Of a stretch of DNA of 64,000 nucleotides, positions 1-10,354 are shown piece after piece. The position numbers and the translations under genes were made by a program. Each line of letters opens with the position of its first letter. Position 1 is the stretch's first letter. The notes beneath the pieces are model-generated. The model was given only the letters and a program-made list of their open reading frames with translations. It searched no databases and was not told the origin of the DNA. This DNA comes from Diprion similis (lineage: Eukaryota; Arthropoda; Insecta; Hymenoptera; Diprionidae). The DNA is taken from NCBI RefSeq assembly GCF_021155765.1, contig NC_060105.1, positions 1,116,001 to 1,180,000 on the forward strand. The letters are read 5' to 3'.

Positions 1-1877
1 CCAGGAAGGAGAAGACGGCGACAAAGTCCGGGGATAGGTTCGCCAAGGAGTACTTGGTCCCAGCGTCGTCCGACGAGGTTCCCACCGAGTACAAGAAGAA
101 GAGCGAGCACTGCAGCAAGGTCGTCAAGGACTCGATGGTCTGCATGGTCTGCAAGGACCCCGAGACCAACGGCAAGTACGAGCAATGCTCGTACACCAAC
201 CAGCCCGACGACAAGGCCTACGCCTACAGCAAGTCCAGCTCATTCGGGCTGCCCCATGACGAGAAGAAGCAAGCCGAAGAGTCCAGGGTACCGGCCAAGT
301 CGACGAAGAGGAGTCACCAGCCGGAGGTCGAGTCCTACGATGGCTCGCATCCCGAAATGGACAAGTACATTGAGGAGCAGTCAGCGGCGATCAGAGATCG
401 CCTACCAAAACGTAGGAGTGAGGCCCTCGTCTCCGAGGAGAGCGCGAAGCTCGAGTCCGGTTCCGAGGACATGACCGACGGTAGCTGCAAGAAGATCGTT
501 AAGGGCTCGATGGTCTGCACTGTCTGCAAGGACCCCAAGACCGGCGGCAGCTACGAGCAGTGCGCCTACGCCAGTCATCCTAGCGACAAGGTCTACCAGT
601 TCAGCAGACAGAAGTCCTTCGGGTACCCGGAAAGCCAGGAGCGAAAATCCTCCCCGCAGAAGGCCTCCGATTCCGAGGGGCCCGCTTCCTACTCCAGCGA
701 TGCCGCTGGCTATTCGGACGGCGATTACCCGGGGTACCAAGGGCCCACTTCCGACTACTACCAGCCCAGCGCTCAGCAGAAATCGGAGCGCCGAGAGCAC
801 CAGGGTGGCGAGGAGCCGGCTAAATACTACGAACAGAAACAGGACTACGATTACGTCCCGGAGTACAAGGTGGCCGGGGAGGGACCGTCGGTCGAGCATG
901 TCAAGTCCGAGTCCGAGAAAATAGCAGAGGAGATAAAGGAGACCGACGATTGTAGGAAAGTCCAGAAGGACTCGATGACCTGCACGGTGTGCAAGGATCC
1001 GAAAACCGGTGGCGACTTCGAGCAGTGCTCGTACACTTACCAGCCGAACGACAAGGTCTTCTCGTTCAGCAGCGCCAAGTCATTTGGATCGCCGGATCCC
1101 GCGGAGCAGAAAAGCCAGGACTACGGATCCTCCGGGTCCTCCGGGTCCTCGTTGTACGGCGATGACCGCGGGAGCTACGGCGACGCCTCGGACAATAAGC
1201 CACACGTGACCAGCGGCGACACGCAGAACAAAGAGAAAGTCAGCGAATCAAGCGGCGAAGTTGGTGTTCAGGACCCCAGTAACGTCGACGTGCAGTTCTT
1301 CAGCACAAAGGACAAGAAGAAGGAGATAGCCAAGGTGCTGAGCGACTTCCAACAGGAGGATAGGTCCAAGTGCAAGAAGGTGATTCGCGACAAGCTGACC
1401 TGCTACCAGTGCACCGACGACGATGGGATGCAGAAGGAGGAGTGCATCTTCGTCGCGGAACAGGAACCCGCCAAGGACCGGGTCGCCTATCACGAAGTCA
1501 AGGAGTACCAGCTCGACCCCGCCGCCTCCGTCAACCTGCCCGAAGAGTATCGCGTCACCAAATCGAGCAGAAACGGGGCACCGCTTGCCCCGAAGAAGAG
1601 GAAGACCAGGAAGACTCGTCCCGTACAGTATTTATACCTCGACGATGCCGATTCTTCGGCCACCGAAAACGAGGAACAGCAAAGCGATCCTAGGGGAGAG
1701 GTATTCGAGGATCCGGTCGAGGTCCGGGAAAACGAGGAGGAGAAGACCGTCCCCTACGACATTGACGAAGAGACTAAACCCGTTTTTGACAAAGCCCTGG
1801 GCATGACTTTGCCTCGCTACATGTTGACCACCTCCGAACACGAGGCGGAATTTGACGAGGTTGTCGCATCCGGTTAA
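1..1877 (+). CDS. Hydrophilic protein with four tandem Cys motifs (5' partial)
   Basis: The reading frame is open to the left edge, so the true start lies outside the window; about 624 codons are visible, ending at TAA 1875-1877. Four copies of a short motif recur roughly every 120-160 residues. Three have the spacing C-x9-C-x2-C-x11-C, with a core reading like KDSMxCxVCKDPKTGG followed by EQC(S/A)Y and an SFG a little later. The fourth copy, near the C-terminus, is diverged and has x10 in the last gap. The linkers are rich in Ser, Lys, Glu, Tyr and Pro and look disordered; no membrane segment is visible. The C-terminal part has a basic KKRKTRKTR stretch followed by acidic sequence. CxxC pairs with two outer Cys could bind metal or form disulfides, but I do not recognise the family and assign no function. 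Codon third positions are GC-rich, unlike the flanking DNA, which supports coding. Confidence 0.85.
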   Translation, partial: RKEKTATKSGDRFAKEYLVPASSDEVPTEYKKKSEHCSKVVKDSMVCMVCKDPETNGKYEQCSYTNQPDDKAYAYSKSSSFGLPHDEKKQAEESRVPAKSTKRSHQPEVESYDGSHPEMDKYIEEQSAAIRDRLPKRRSEALVSEESAKLESGSEDMTDGSCKKIVKGSMVCTVCKDPKTGGSYEQCAYASHPSDKVYQFSRQKSFGYPESQERKSSPQKASDSEGPASYSSDAAGYSDGDYPGYQGPTSDYYQPSAQQKSERREHQGGEEPAKYYEQKQDYDYVPEYKVAGEGPSVEHVKSESEKIAEEIKETDDCRKVQKDSMTCTVCKDPKTGGDFEQCSYTYQPNDKVFSFSSAKSFGSPDPAEQKSQDYGSSGSSGSSLYGDDRGSYGDASDNKPHVTSGDTQNKEKVSESSGEVGVQDPSNVDVQFFSTKDKKKEIAKVLSDFQQEDRSKCKKVIRDKLTCYQCTDDDGMQKEECIFVAEQEPAKDRVAYHEVKEYQLDPAASVNLPEEYRVTKSSRNGAPLAPKKRKTRKTRPVQYLYLDDADSSATENEEQQSDPRGEVFEDPVEVRENEEEKTVPYDIDEETKPVFDKALGMTLPRYMLTTSEHEAEFDEVVASG

Positions 1878-3188
1878 AAATTGCGGATTATTATTGCAAT
1901 GAACTGTTTGGATTGTAAAATGTGATTCACGGCCGAGTGTATTTGTACTTTTTCTTTTTTTTTTGTTTTTTATTTCATATCTTGACCAACGTAACACAAT
2001 TCTCTCCCATAAGTGGTGATTTTACAATTAGTAGAAGTTCGATTTAACCGAAGAAAGAAAGAGAGAGAGAGAGATCGTCGTGCAGATTTAATCAACGTGT
2101 CTATACTTGTTACAAATACCGCTGCACACTACAGCAATAAAATTGAAAATTATTTTTCAATTTATTGAATCGATTACTGTAATAAAATTGTATCAGCTCC
2201 ACACGTACGGAGCATAAATATTGTTTTGAAAAAAACTTGGGTGAAATAGTCGAGGTTCGATCTATAACTGAAGAAAATTTTTATCTACTTAACATATTAT
2301 TTACGTATACAGATAAAGAGAGAGAGAGAGGGGAATTAATTGTTCAAGCCTGATCATGCACCGTTGTTATTTAGTTTGTAAGATGTTACATTATCGATGT
2401 AATTGTTATTCGGTTTGTAATCAAGTATATGTCCCCAACACTTTGCAGAATATATATATATATATATATACTAAACAGCGAGGAATCTAAAACTGGGTTA
2501 AACTTATAGAGAGTTACAAAGAGAATGAATTTTGGTTAGTTAATTAAAGTACACGAATATATTTAGAGACGAAAATGTCGACGATAAATGTTCAACAATT
2601 ATTATACAGAGTCTTTTTTCGAATATCATTCGCATGTCCAATACATCTTAAATTGCAATTATGTGCTTTAATTTTTTCGAAGCTAGGAAAAAAAAAAAAA
2701 AACTCAGCAGAATATTTTTAGTCCGAAAGATTACTAATGTAGCTGTAAGGAGATTCCTAAAACTATATGTATAAGGTTTGCATTACTCAAATCTAGTTAC
2801 GAAGTGAATTTTGTGCAATAGATTTTCACTCAGTTCTGTAACAGACCGAATGAAATACGTGGTTCAACGCTTTACAGGCATTTCTCCCCCCCCCCCCCCC
2901 CCCCACCGACCAACTGTTTTTTATTTTCTTCTTGTTTATTCTTTATTTTTAACAAACGATTTGTGAAACTACGCTGCTTGTTACGCTCAACTAATTCGTG
3001 ATCGAAACTTTCGCTGAAATCGGCTCGTGCGCTCGCCCATGTCCTTTGCCATACAACAATACAAGTTGTGAAACTCTTGCAAGGTGGGTACGATCGAAGG
3101 GAATCCATGATTCTTCGAAAATAGCGCTCTCATTATAATTTATCATCCCAAAAAAAACTTCTCGTGTCAAATCATTCATGTGAATAAT
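1878..3188. other. 3' UTR and intergenic DNA
   Basis: This AT-rich stretch holds the 3' UTR of the upstream gene, a TA dinucleotide run near 2452-2470, a poly(A) run near 2689-2702 and a 19-base poly(C) run at 2886-2904. Between the last poly(A) candidate and 3188 it must also contain the 3' UTR of the minus-strand receptor gene. I see no further gene. Confidence 0.6.
2136..2186 (+). terminator. Poly(A) signals of the Cys-motif gene
   Basis: Two AATAAA hexamers lie at 2136-2141 and 2181-2186, about 260-310 bases after the stop codon. The first is in the left arm of a near-perfect hairpin (about 2135-2168). Either could direct cleavage of the upstream transcript; which one is used cannot be told from sequence alone. 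Confidence 0.5.
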
Positions 3189-5231
3189 TTATGTATTTTT
3201 ACGTCGTAGCGCGGAAGGTGTGAAGCTGTAGTTATTGATCTTTATCTCGAAGACTATCAGCTCGGCGATAAAAGCAAGGAAAGCGGGAACGAGGCACAAC
3301 AAATATAGCATGAATATAGACTGTAGTTGAGCCAGCGTGTAACTATCGTAAGAATACGGTCTTTTACCGATTCTGTCAACCGTGTGATCTACGTTCATCC
3401 AGTACTCGTAGATCCCCGACTGGGTTATCCGCATTATGATCTTGTTCATCTCGTTGGTGAGGAACGAGCCTTTCGGTGTGACGATCACCGAATTGTACGA
3501 GATGACACACTCGTCCCGCAGAGGGTGAAACGTCGGGGTTTCACCAGCCCTTATGTACCCAGCCGTGATGTAATTGATGGTGGACAAATGGCGGAGGTAG
3601 GCGATGTCTTCGCCTCTGGATATCCGGGCCAAAGCTTCGTCCACCATCGTGATAACTTCGTATCGATTAAGCAGCTCGACTCTGTCGCTTTCCGGGGAAA
3701 TCTGGTCCGTTAACATGTCGCGACTTGTCGCCGTCCCCGAGGTGCGAAGACCCGCGTCGAGAATCCCCTTCTCGTCGACGATCGTCGGCATCGGAGTTCT
3801 CGTCGAAAGGATCGAGGCCAGGGATGCCGAGTACGCCGTTGACAACACTCGGGAATAGTTCAGGTACAAGAGGAAAAACAATTTACAAAGCAGACTGGCT
3901 GGGGGACGGGGTATTGCGTGGGTCAGGCTCACCGAGATCACGTCGAAGGTGTCAAATCCAGGGATGTGGCTGTTTTCTGAATAGCATAAATAAGAAAAAA
4001 TCACGATGTGATATGTAAAAATAGAGTCGATAGTCCGAATCAGCAGACCAAAATCTAAACGCATCATGTACATACAAGTTTGATTGAGAAAAAATTTTTC
4101 ATCACAGACCTGAGTCACGGTCTTACCTGCTCTCAATTTCCGGATAACGTGACTCAGGACACCAGAAAGTAGAACCGAAAGAGTGGCCAGGATCCAAACG
4201 GCCGGAGAAAATACGGAGCTCAGAATGTGGCAGTCGTAATTCGCCCTCGCTGGGACAGTCCATACGATGCATTCGTGGTTGTAGGGCACCGTGAAATCGA
4301 CGAGCATCGTCCTCCGTAAGGTAGGACGTATTTGTCCGATTCCCAGATGCACCTTCTCCTCGGCAACGTCGGCGATAATGCCGAGAGACGTGCCGTTTGG
4401 AAGTGTCATGAACTTCTCGGGTGCCGAGGGCTTCCTAACGATTGGTGTGAAATTCATCTGCTCCGCGATGCTCCGGATCAAATGTCCTTCGATTCCACCC
4501 ACTATACGCGAAGTGTCGTTCTCGCCGTGGCGCAACTTCATCGTCGGCATCAGGTTCATCGTACCGATGAACATGGGACAGCCAAGTCCGTTTATGATTA
4601 CGTTCTCTTCTTCGAAAACCGAGCAGTTTTTTACGAAGCCCTTTCCTGACGTCCATGTATTTAATGGTACAACATGAGGGAAACAATTCGGTCCAACTAC
4701 ATTTTTGTAAACCCTCATCACCCCGGCGGTATCCAAACGTACGAACAGCATGTTCCATAGCTTGCTTCGTTCAGCATTTAACACCGCGTTGTACACTGTT
4801 TCGTACGTTGTGTTGTAGATCGATATCAACAACACCCTCCGGGATAGAACTGCAGATATTTGACCAATGGACGATTTCAATGCCGAATCGCTCAGCCCGT
4901 CGACGAAGAATAATATGACGCTGTCTGTGCCGGAATAAGAATAAGGGATGACGGCCTCTGGGTGAGTACCGATAAAACTCGGGGTGTAACCTTCTAGAAC
5001 AACTTTCATTGCTTGCAGACAAATACTGTTATTCCCCAAAACCGTCACGTGGTCGGTGTCGATTTGATCTAAGGTAAACTTTTTCAAGTCGGTCATAAAT
5101 TCGATCAACAATCTTTCCAATCTTAAATCCGCGCTTTCGTCGACTGACAGAGACGCCTTAACATCTACCATAAATCTCAGAACAACAATGATGAGGATCA
5201 GTTCTTTCTTCGTACTCGCAAACGTGGTCAT
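3189..5231 (-). CDS. Divergent ionotropic receptor A (ligand-gated cation channel)
   Basis: This is a membrane chemoreceptor of the variant ionotropic glutamate receptor (IR) family. Exons in transcript order are 5231-4127 and 3976-3189, joined in phase 1, giving 630 residues, a usual length for an IR. The N-terminus has a hydrophobic, signal-peptide-like stretch. The first ligand-binding half includes GGIEGHLI and then IRPTLRRTMLVDF, where an Arg five residues before the Asp-Phe pair matches the glutamate-contacting Arg of iGluRs. The first helix follows, near residues 342-364. The pore segment and the signature STAYSASLASIL (equivalent to iGluR SYTANLAAFL) follow the intron, then the second lobe with GIYEYW and a last helix near the C-terminus. 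Donor GCAG|GTAAGA and acceptor TTCAG|AA are good. The 150-nt intron has no stop in frame, so an unspliced transcript would encode 680 residues. Closest neighbour by sequence is receptor C. Confidence 0.93.
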   Translation of the reverse strand: MTTFASTKKELILIIVVLRFMVDVKASLSVDESADLRLERLLIEFMTDLKKFTLDQIDTDHVTVLGNNSICLQAMKVVLEGYTPSFIGTHPEAVIPYSYSGTDSVILFFVDGLSDSALKSSIGQISAVLSRRVLLISIYNTTYETVYNAVLNAERSKLWNMLFVRLDTAGVMRVYKNVVGPNCFPHVVPLNTWTSGKGFVKNCSVFEEENVIINGLGCPMFIGTMNLMPTMKLRHGENDTSRIVGGIEGHLIRSIAEQMNFTPIVRKPSAPEKFMTLPNGTSLGIIADVAEEKVHLGIGQIRPTLRRTMLVDFTVPYNHECIVWTVPARANYDCHILSSVFSPAVWILATLSVLLSGVLSHVIRKLRAGKTVTQVCDEKFFLNQTCMYMMRLDFGLLIRTIDSIFTYHIVIFSYLCYSENSHIPGFDTFDVISVSLTHAIPRPPASLLCKLFFLLYLNYSRVLSTAYSASLASILSTRTPMPTIVDEKGILDAGLRTSGTATSRDMLTDQISPESDRVELLNRYEVITMVDEALARISRGEDIAYLRHLSTINYITAGYIRAGETPTFHPLRDECVISYNSVIVTPKGSFLTNEMNKIIMRITQSGIYEYWMNVDHTVDRIGKRPYSYDSYTLAQLQSIFMLYLLCLVPAFLAFIAELIVFEIKINNYSFTPSALRRKNT

Positions 5232-6053
5232 TTCATTTACTTTTATTGCTCTTCCTTTATTCAGCCGCGATTATGACCGTTGAAATGCTAACGACACGTC
5301 TGCGCGACTCAACTGTGGGTTTACTTTGCCGGAAGTCAGTGCTCTGAGATGAGTTATAAATCACTGCTTCAGGATAAATAACATTCGACAGGCTTAACTT
5401 CACGGTGAATTACGTGTTTCGTAATTGACCAATTAACTTGGCAATCGCGGCCACCGGAAGGCGAGCAAACACCTAAGTTGACGCCGTTGCAAAGCACGAT
5501 TCAAAGTGTATCACCGTTGTAGGTACACGATCATAGAGTGATTCAAAGTTTACGATTACCGAAATGTTATATGAAGAAGTTTTTTCATTTTGTTATCGAA
5601 GCGAGCGAGTAAAATACTACTTCCTTCTGAACCTAGCGAACGTCCTTTCATTCCGTTTATAGTAAAAATCGTTCTGATCTCAACGCGAGTGACATCGAGT
5701 ATTGACTTTTCACCAAGCTGTACTCGTTTTCCTGTTTCTTGTATAAAACAAACTCTCATTAGACTCCTATGTGCCTACTTAATCATAGCGTGCCATGTCG
5801 TCATATACATTATAAAATTCAGCGTGCAAGGAGTGGTGGAAGAAAACATTGGTTTAGTAAGCCAAGCGCAAACAGGCGCGTTGTTTTGGCCCTTGCGCTT
5901 ATCTTCATATCAAATCACGTGTCATTATGTTCAAACACCAATCAAACACTGTCAGGCTTGGATAGAACCACGCGCGAAAACAAGCATTGCTCACTAACAG
6001 CAAATAAATTCGATTCCAAAGTGAGTATTATTATGTGATACTTATAACGGTAT
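5232..6053. other. Intergenic spacer between receptors A and B
   Basis: About 820 bases separate the start of receptor A from the stop of receptor B. It should carry the receptor A promoter and receptor B 3' UTR. I found no clear TATA box, repeat or additional gene. Confidence 0.5.
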
Positions 6054-8031
6054 CTACGATCTTCGAGTTCTCTCAGCTTGGCGGTTGCAGCGGTATTGCC
6101 GGTATGTGTAGACCAGTAATTCCCCCGCCCAAACAAGAGTACAAATGATCACGGGGATGGTGTACATGTAAAACATCTGACTAAACTTTTCACGAGTTGA
6201 TCTCTGCAGCTCTTCGATTGTATTTGGCGTCACAGAGTATGAAGCCGATCCAGGATCAATCCGGTCCCATATCGAGTTATTTCGCTTCCAATGATCTAGG
6301 ATCCCGGTTTCCATCAGACGTTGGACGATCATGCTCACCTGTGCAGTGATTGGTGATCCTTTTTCGAAAATCATTACAGTGCCATAGGTGAGGACGTGGT
6401 CGTCCAGGACATCGTAGGATACCGCGGTGTGGTGTTTGACGTCTAGTTTTCGGTGATAGGCTAGATATGCGAATGTGGTGAGGTAGACCTGGTTCTGGTC
6501 GAGCTCGACCTGGCGCAGAGCTTTTGGCGCGTCGTTGTCGACCACGAAGCGTTTTAGCACTAAGGGCATCAGGTTTTCCTCAATTTGATCATCGAGTATG
6601 CGGAGTCCAAAATCGTGACCCTTTATCGTTAAATTCGCCTTCAGGATCCCCGCGATGTCGACAATTGCCAAGTCGCCGCTGTCAACCGTCAGTATCGAGG
6701 CCAGAGACGTCTTGTACGCCGTTGTTATCACCATGGCATAACAAATATAGATCATAAGCAGAGCTTGAGCTGCTGTCGATGCCGGACAACGAATTATCGT
6801 GCTACTCAAAGTCGTTCCAACGCTGTCCAAAAGTATTCTCGAACATTCTTGCTCCTTTCGCTCACCTGTAAAAAGATAAAGAGAAATCCACACGTCAATC
6901 TCTTGCGGAACGACGTCGTTACTGTCACGTGCCAAACTCACCATCTCTGTTCAGGGGAAATAAATGACCAACAACATTTGCGATGGCTGAGTATAAGAAG
7001 AAAGTCAGACCAATAAGGACCCATATTTTCCACGAGAACTCTGCGGCGATGATGCTGTGCCGCCATTCCGTTATCCGAGGAACGTACCAGACCAGGTACT
7101 CCTGTCCGTATGCAGTCGATATGTCGACATCGGTGACAACTCTTTCAGTCGGACGTATCTGGTTGATGCCAATGCTGATGTCTCCGGTTGCGCATCTCGT
7201 TAAAATTGCGTCTTCCTTGTGATTTGCCTCGGGTTTTGTGTTGTCGAAGGGCTGGACCAGAGGAGTGAAGTTCATCTTATCAGCAATTGCTAAAATCAAG
7301 TTGCCTTCGGTTCCCCCGTTGATTTTGACACCGCCGTTATCGTCCTCTTCAAGATAAATCCACGGCGGTGAGTTCCCGGTACCGATGGACAAAGGACACC
7401 CGAGGAAATCGAGTAAATGATTCTCGTATTCATCTAACTTCGTCAGATCACGTCCGGGCTCCCAGTCAGTGATTAATCCGAGCCCAATTGAGCAGTTATC
7501 AAGTAATTGATGGCTGTAAACTTTCACCGAATCTTCATTGTGGTGGACAAAAACGGCCAATTTCTTATTTGTGACGAAGATCTCGCGGAGCAGTATTTCG
7601 ATGATGCGGACATCGACGTTCCCTCCGAATATCAGGAAGATCCGGGTTCTGCTAGAGCCGAATAGGTTCCTCATCACTTTCGCTACGTAGTCGTTGCTGA
7701 CACTGGCAAGAAAGCAGATTATCGCTTTTGACGGGCCAAACCATTTTGGCGTGAAAGTTTCCTCTCTGTTGCTACTGATTGTGAGGATCGAAGGAAAGTA
7801 TTCCAGCAAGAGTCTGGTCAATCCCATCCTGTCCTCCGATGCTCCCGTTATTGCCAAGTGCCACAGGTCGTGTTTCTCTAGGATAATTTTAAATTCCTCA
7901 AAGAATATCCTAGTCCTGACGACGTCGCTCGTCGGAGGAATTTTGTCCTTCAGATAATAGGATCTGGACGAATGCGCGTGATGGTAAATTACAAAGACAA
8001 TAACAATTATTACGTAATTGAAGAAATTCAT
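6054..8031 (-). CDS. Divergent ionotropic receptor B
   Basis: Second receptor of the tandem IR cluster. Exons are 8031-6942 and 6865-6054, joined in phase 1 across a 76-nt intron (donor GATG|GTGAGT, acceptor TTTTTACAG), giving 633 residues. The N-terminus (MNFFNYVIIVIVFVIYHH) looks like a signal peptide. The first lobe has GGTEGNLILAIADKMNFTP and GINQIRPTERV; the Arg here is one residue out of register relative to receptors A and C, so ligand contact may differ. The first helix is near residues 335-357, directly before the intron. The second exon carries the pore and the signature TTAYKTSLASIL, then a second lobe with a variant GILDHW, and a terminal helix around YTIPVIICTLVWAGELLVY. It is the most diverged of the three copies. 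Ligand is unknown; IRs normally sit in dendrites of sensory neurons together with a co-receptor, none of which lies here. Confidence 0.93.
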
Positions 8032-8414
8032 GACGCAGTTTCTCCTCGGTTGTAAGATTTATTTTATGCCAAAGTTAGCGTTGAACGGACACCGTTAAAA
8101 TTTCGTTCTTTGCGAATGAGCTTACCGTTCTACCTCCCGAGACGAAAAATTACTTTTTTTTTCTGATAGATCGGACAACAAATAAATATTGAAATCCATC
8201 AGTAACTTGGTCTAATAAATCGCTAGCCGTGTCACACGCGTGCAAACAAACCGACAACCACACTGAAAAAAGTGAAACGTATACCGCTTGACAAATATGT
8301 GTTTCGAGCAGCCTTGGTTGTACCGATATTATGATAAATTACTTTGCAAATAGACTTCTCGAAACTTTCTTTCCGTTCTTACACCAGAATTGTTGTTATT
8401 TTTTTTTTTTTTTT
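8032..8414. other. Spacer between receptors B and C
   Basis: This 383-base spacer holds the promoter of receptor B and the 3' end of receptor C. A poly(T) run at about 8400-8416 on the plus strand abuts the receptor C stop codon. No other feature is visible. Confidence 0.5.
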
Positions 8415-10354
8415 TTAGCTCATGAAGCCATTGATACGCAAATTGAACACGATCAGTTCAGCAATGAATGTCAAGACGGCTGGAATGAGACAGAACAAGT
8501 AGAGAATAAATATGGGCCGCAGTCGACTCAAAGAATAACTCGTGAAGTGAGAACCACTGTGAGTATACGATTTTTCACCGATCAATCCAGCTGTTTTATC
8601 TATGTGCATCCAGTATTGGTAAATACCAGACTGGCTGATCCGCATTAAGAGCTCATTCATGTCACCCGTGAGAGAAGATCCCTTCGGAGTGACGATCACG
8701 GCGCTGTAAGAAATCACGCAATCTAGTAAAGGGTAATACGTCATGGGTTTTCCTAAACTTAAATCTGTAACCACAGCTTGATTTATGGTGGACAAATGAC
8801 GGAGGTACGCGATGTCCTCCCCCGCGGATAACCTCCTCAAGCCTTCATGCATCGACGTTATCACCTCAAACCGATTTAGCAACTCGGCTCTGGTGCTGTT
8901 TCGGTCGATCTGATCAGCCAGCATGTGACGGCTGGATTGCGTCCCTGTGGTCCGGAGTCCTGCGTCCAGGATTCCTCTCTCATCGGTAATTATAGGCGCG
9001 GTAATTGATGTGGCCAAAACAGACGCCAGGGATGTCGAATAGGCGGTCGATATCACTCGGGAATACTTCAGGTAGAGCAGGAAGAACAGTTTCCCAATGA
9101 AACTGGCTGGCTGACGCGGGATTGCGTAGGTCAGTGACAGGGAAATCACGTCAAGGATCGAGATCGTTGGGTGACATCGACGCTGGTTTCCTGCAAGCAA
9201 GTGGAAGTCAGGGTTACTCGCGATGCTCTCACATCCATGAAACCCCGTGACTTACGTGTCTCCAGCTTCGAAGCGACGTGAGTCAGGCAGCAGGTGAAAA
9301 GAACAGTAAGGATGATCAGAGTCCAAGTGTAAGGTGAAAACACCGAGAGTAGAATGTCGTTGTACTTCGTCTTCATCGGCAAAGTCCATACTATGCATTC
9401 GTGATTATAGGGCCCGACGAAGTCGACGATTTCGGCTCTCTCTAGGGTGGGTCTTATCTGTCCGATTCCCAGATGCGCCTCATCTTGGGCCACCTCTCCA
9501 ACAATCCCCAGAATCGAGCCGTTGGACGCGATCGACCATTGCTCGTTGACGGACGGTACCTTTACGACGGGCACGAAATTCATCTGGTTAGCAAGGATCA
9601 GGATCAAGTGTCCTTCGATGCCGCCCGTTATCCGCGGCACGTTGTTATTCTCCTCGCGTTGCAGTATCATCGTCGGGGTGATGGACATGGTGCTGACAAT
9701 CAGCGGACATCCGAATCCATTGACGGTCCCATTCAGCCGGTCGAACACCGATCGTTTATTCAAAAAACCACCGCCCGGTGTCCACACGTTTGTCACTACC
9801 ACCTCGAGACGGCATTTCCGGTCCAATTCTGCTCGGTATATCTTTATTTCCCGGCCATCGAGACGCGCGAACGATACGTTCCTCAACCTCATATTTCTAG
9901 CCATCTTCATCACCGTCGATATTTTCTCGTCCGTTACATTCTCGCTGGTCGATATTAACAAGGTCCTGCAGCCGAAGCTGTTGGGCAATTTTGCGAAGGA
10001 CCAACTTACTGTCGAATCGTTCAACCCATCGACGAAGTACAGCACGACGCTGTCTGCGTCCCAGTAAGAGAAACGCATGGCAGCCTCGACTCGATTGGCG
10101 ACCAGATAGGCGGTGTGGTCATCCGGGACAAGTTTTGTCGCTTGAAGGGAAATTTCGTTCCCTCCTAAGACCATTAGGTGATGAATATGCAGCTTGTCCA
10201 AGTTCGACTTCTTCAAGTCAGTCATGAATTCGAGCAACAGATCTTCGATCCTCAGACCAGCGTCGTCTTTGGTTAGCAGAGACGCGTTAATATCCTCGAG
10301 ATGGTGCAGAAGCATTGTGACAATGAGCAGCGTTTTCACTTTCGGCAAAATCAT
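8415..10354 (-). CDS. Divergent ionotropic receptor C
   Basis: First gene of the tandem IR cluster in transcription order. Exons are 10354-9256 and 9190-8415, joined in phase 1 over a 65-nt intron (donor ACAC|GTAAGT, acceptor TGCTTGCAG), giving 624 residues. The N-terminus (MILPKVKTLLIVTMLLHH) looks like a signal peptide. The sequence tracks receptor A closely: LLLEFMTDLKK early on, GGIEGHLILILANQMNF in the first lobe, and RPTLERAEIVDF with the iGluR-type Arg. The first helix ends just before the intron. After it come IPRQPASFIGKLFFLLYLKY, the signature STAYSTSLASVL, GIYQYW in the second lobe and a final helix before the C-terminus. The identical intron position and phase in all three genes argues for tandem duplication from one ancestor. 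A role in smell or taste is known for the family; the ligand is not inferable. Confidence 0.93.

Noticed and set aside
402..899. 165-codon minus-strand frame inside the Cys-motif gene
   Set aside because: It is the reverse of a GC-rich coding frame with a repeat-based composition; a shadow frame.
2872..3108. Minus-strand frame with a poly-Gly tract
   Set aside because: The Gly run is the poly(C) homopolymer read backwards; nothing else in the frame looks like protein.
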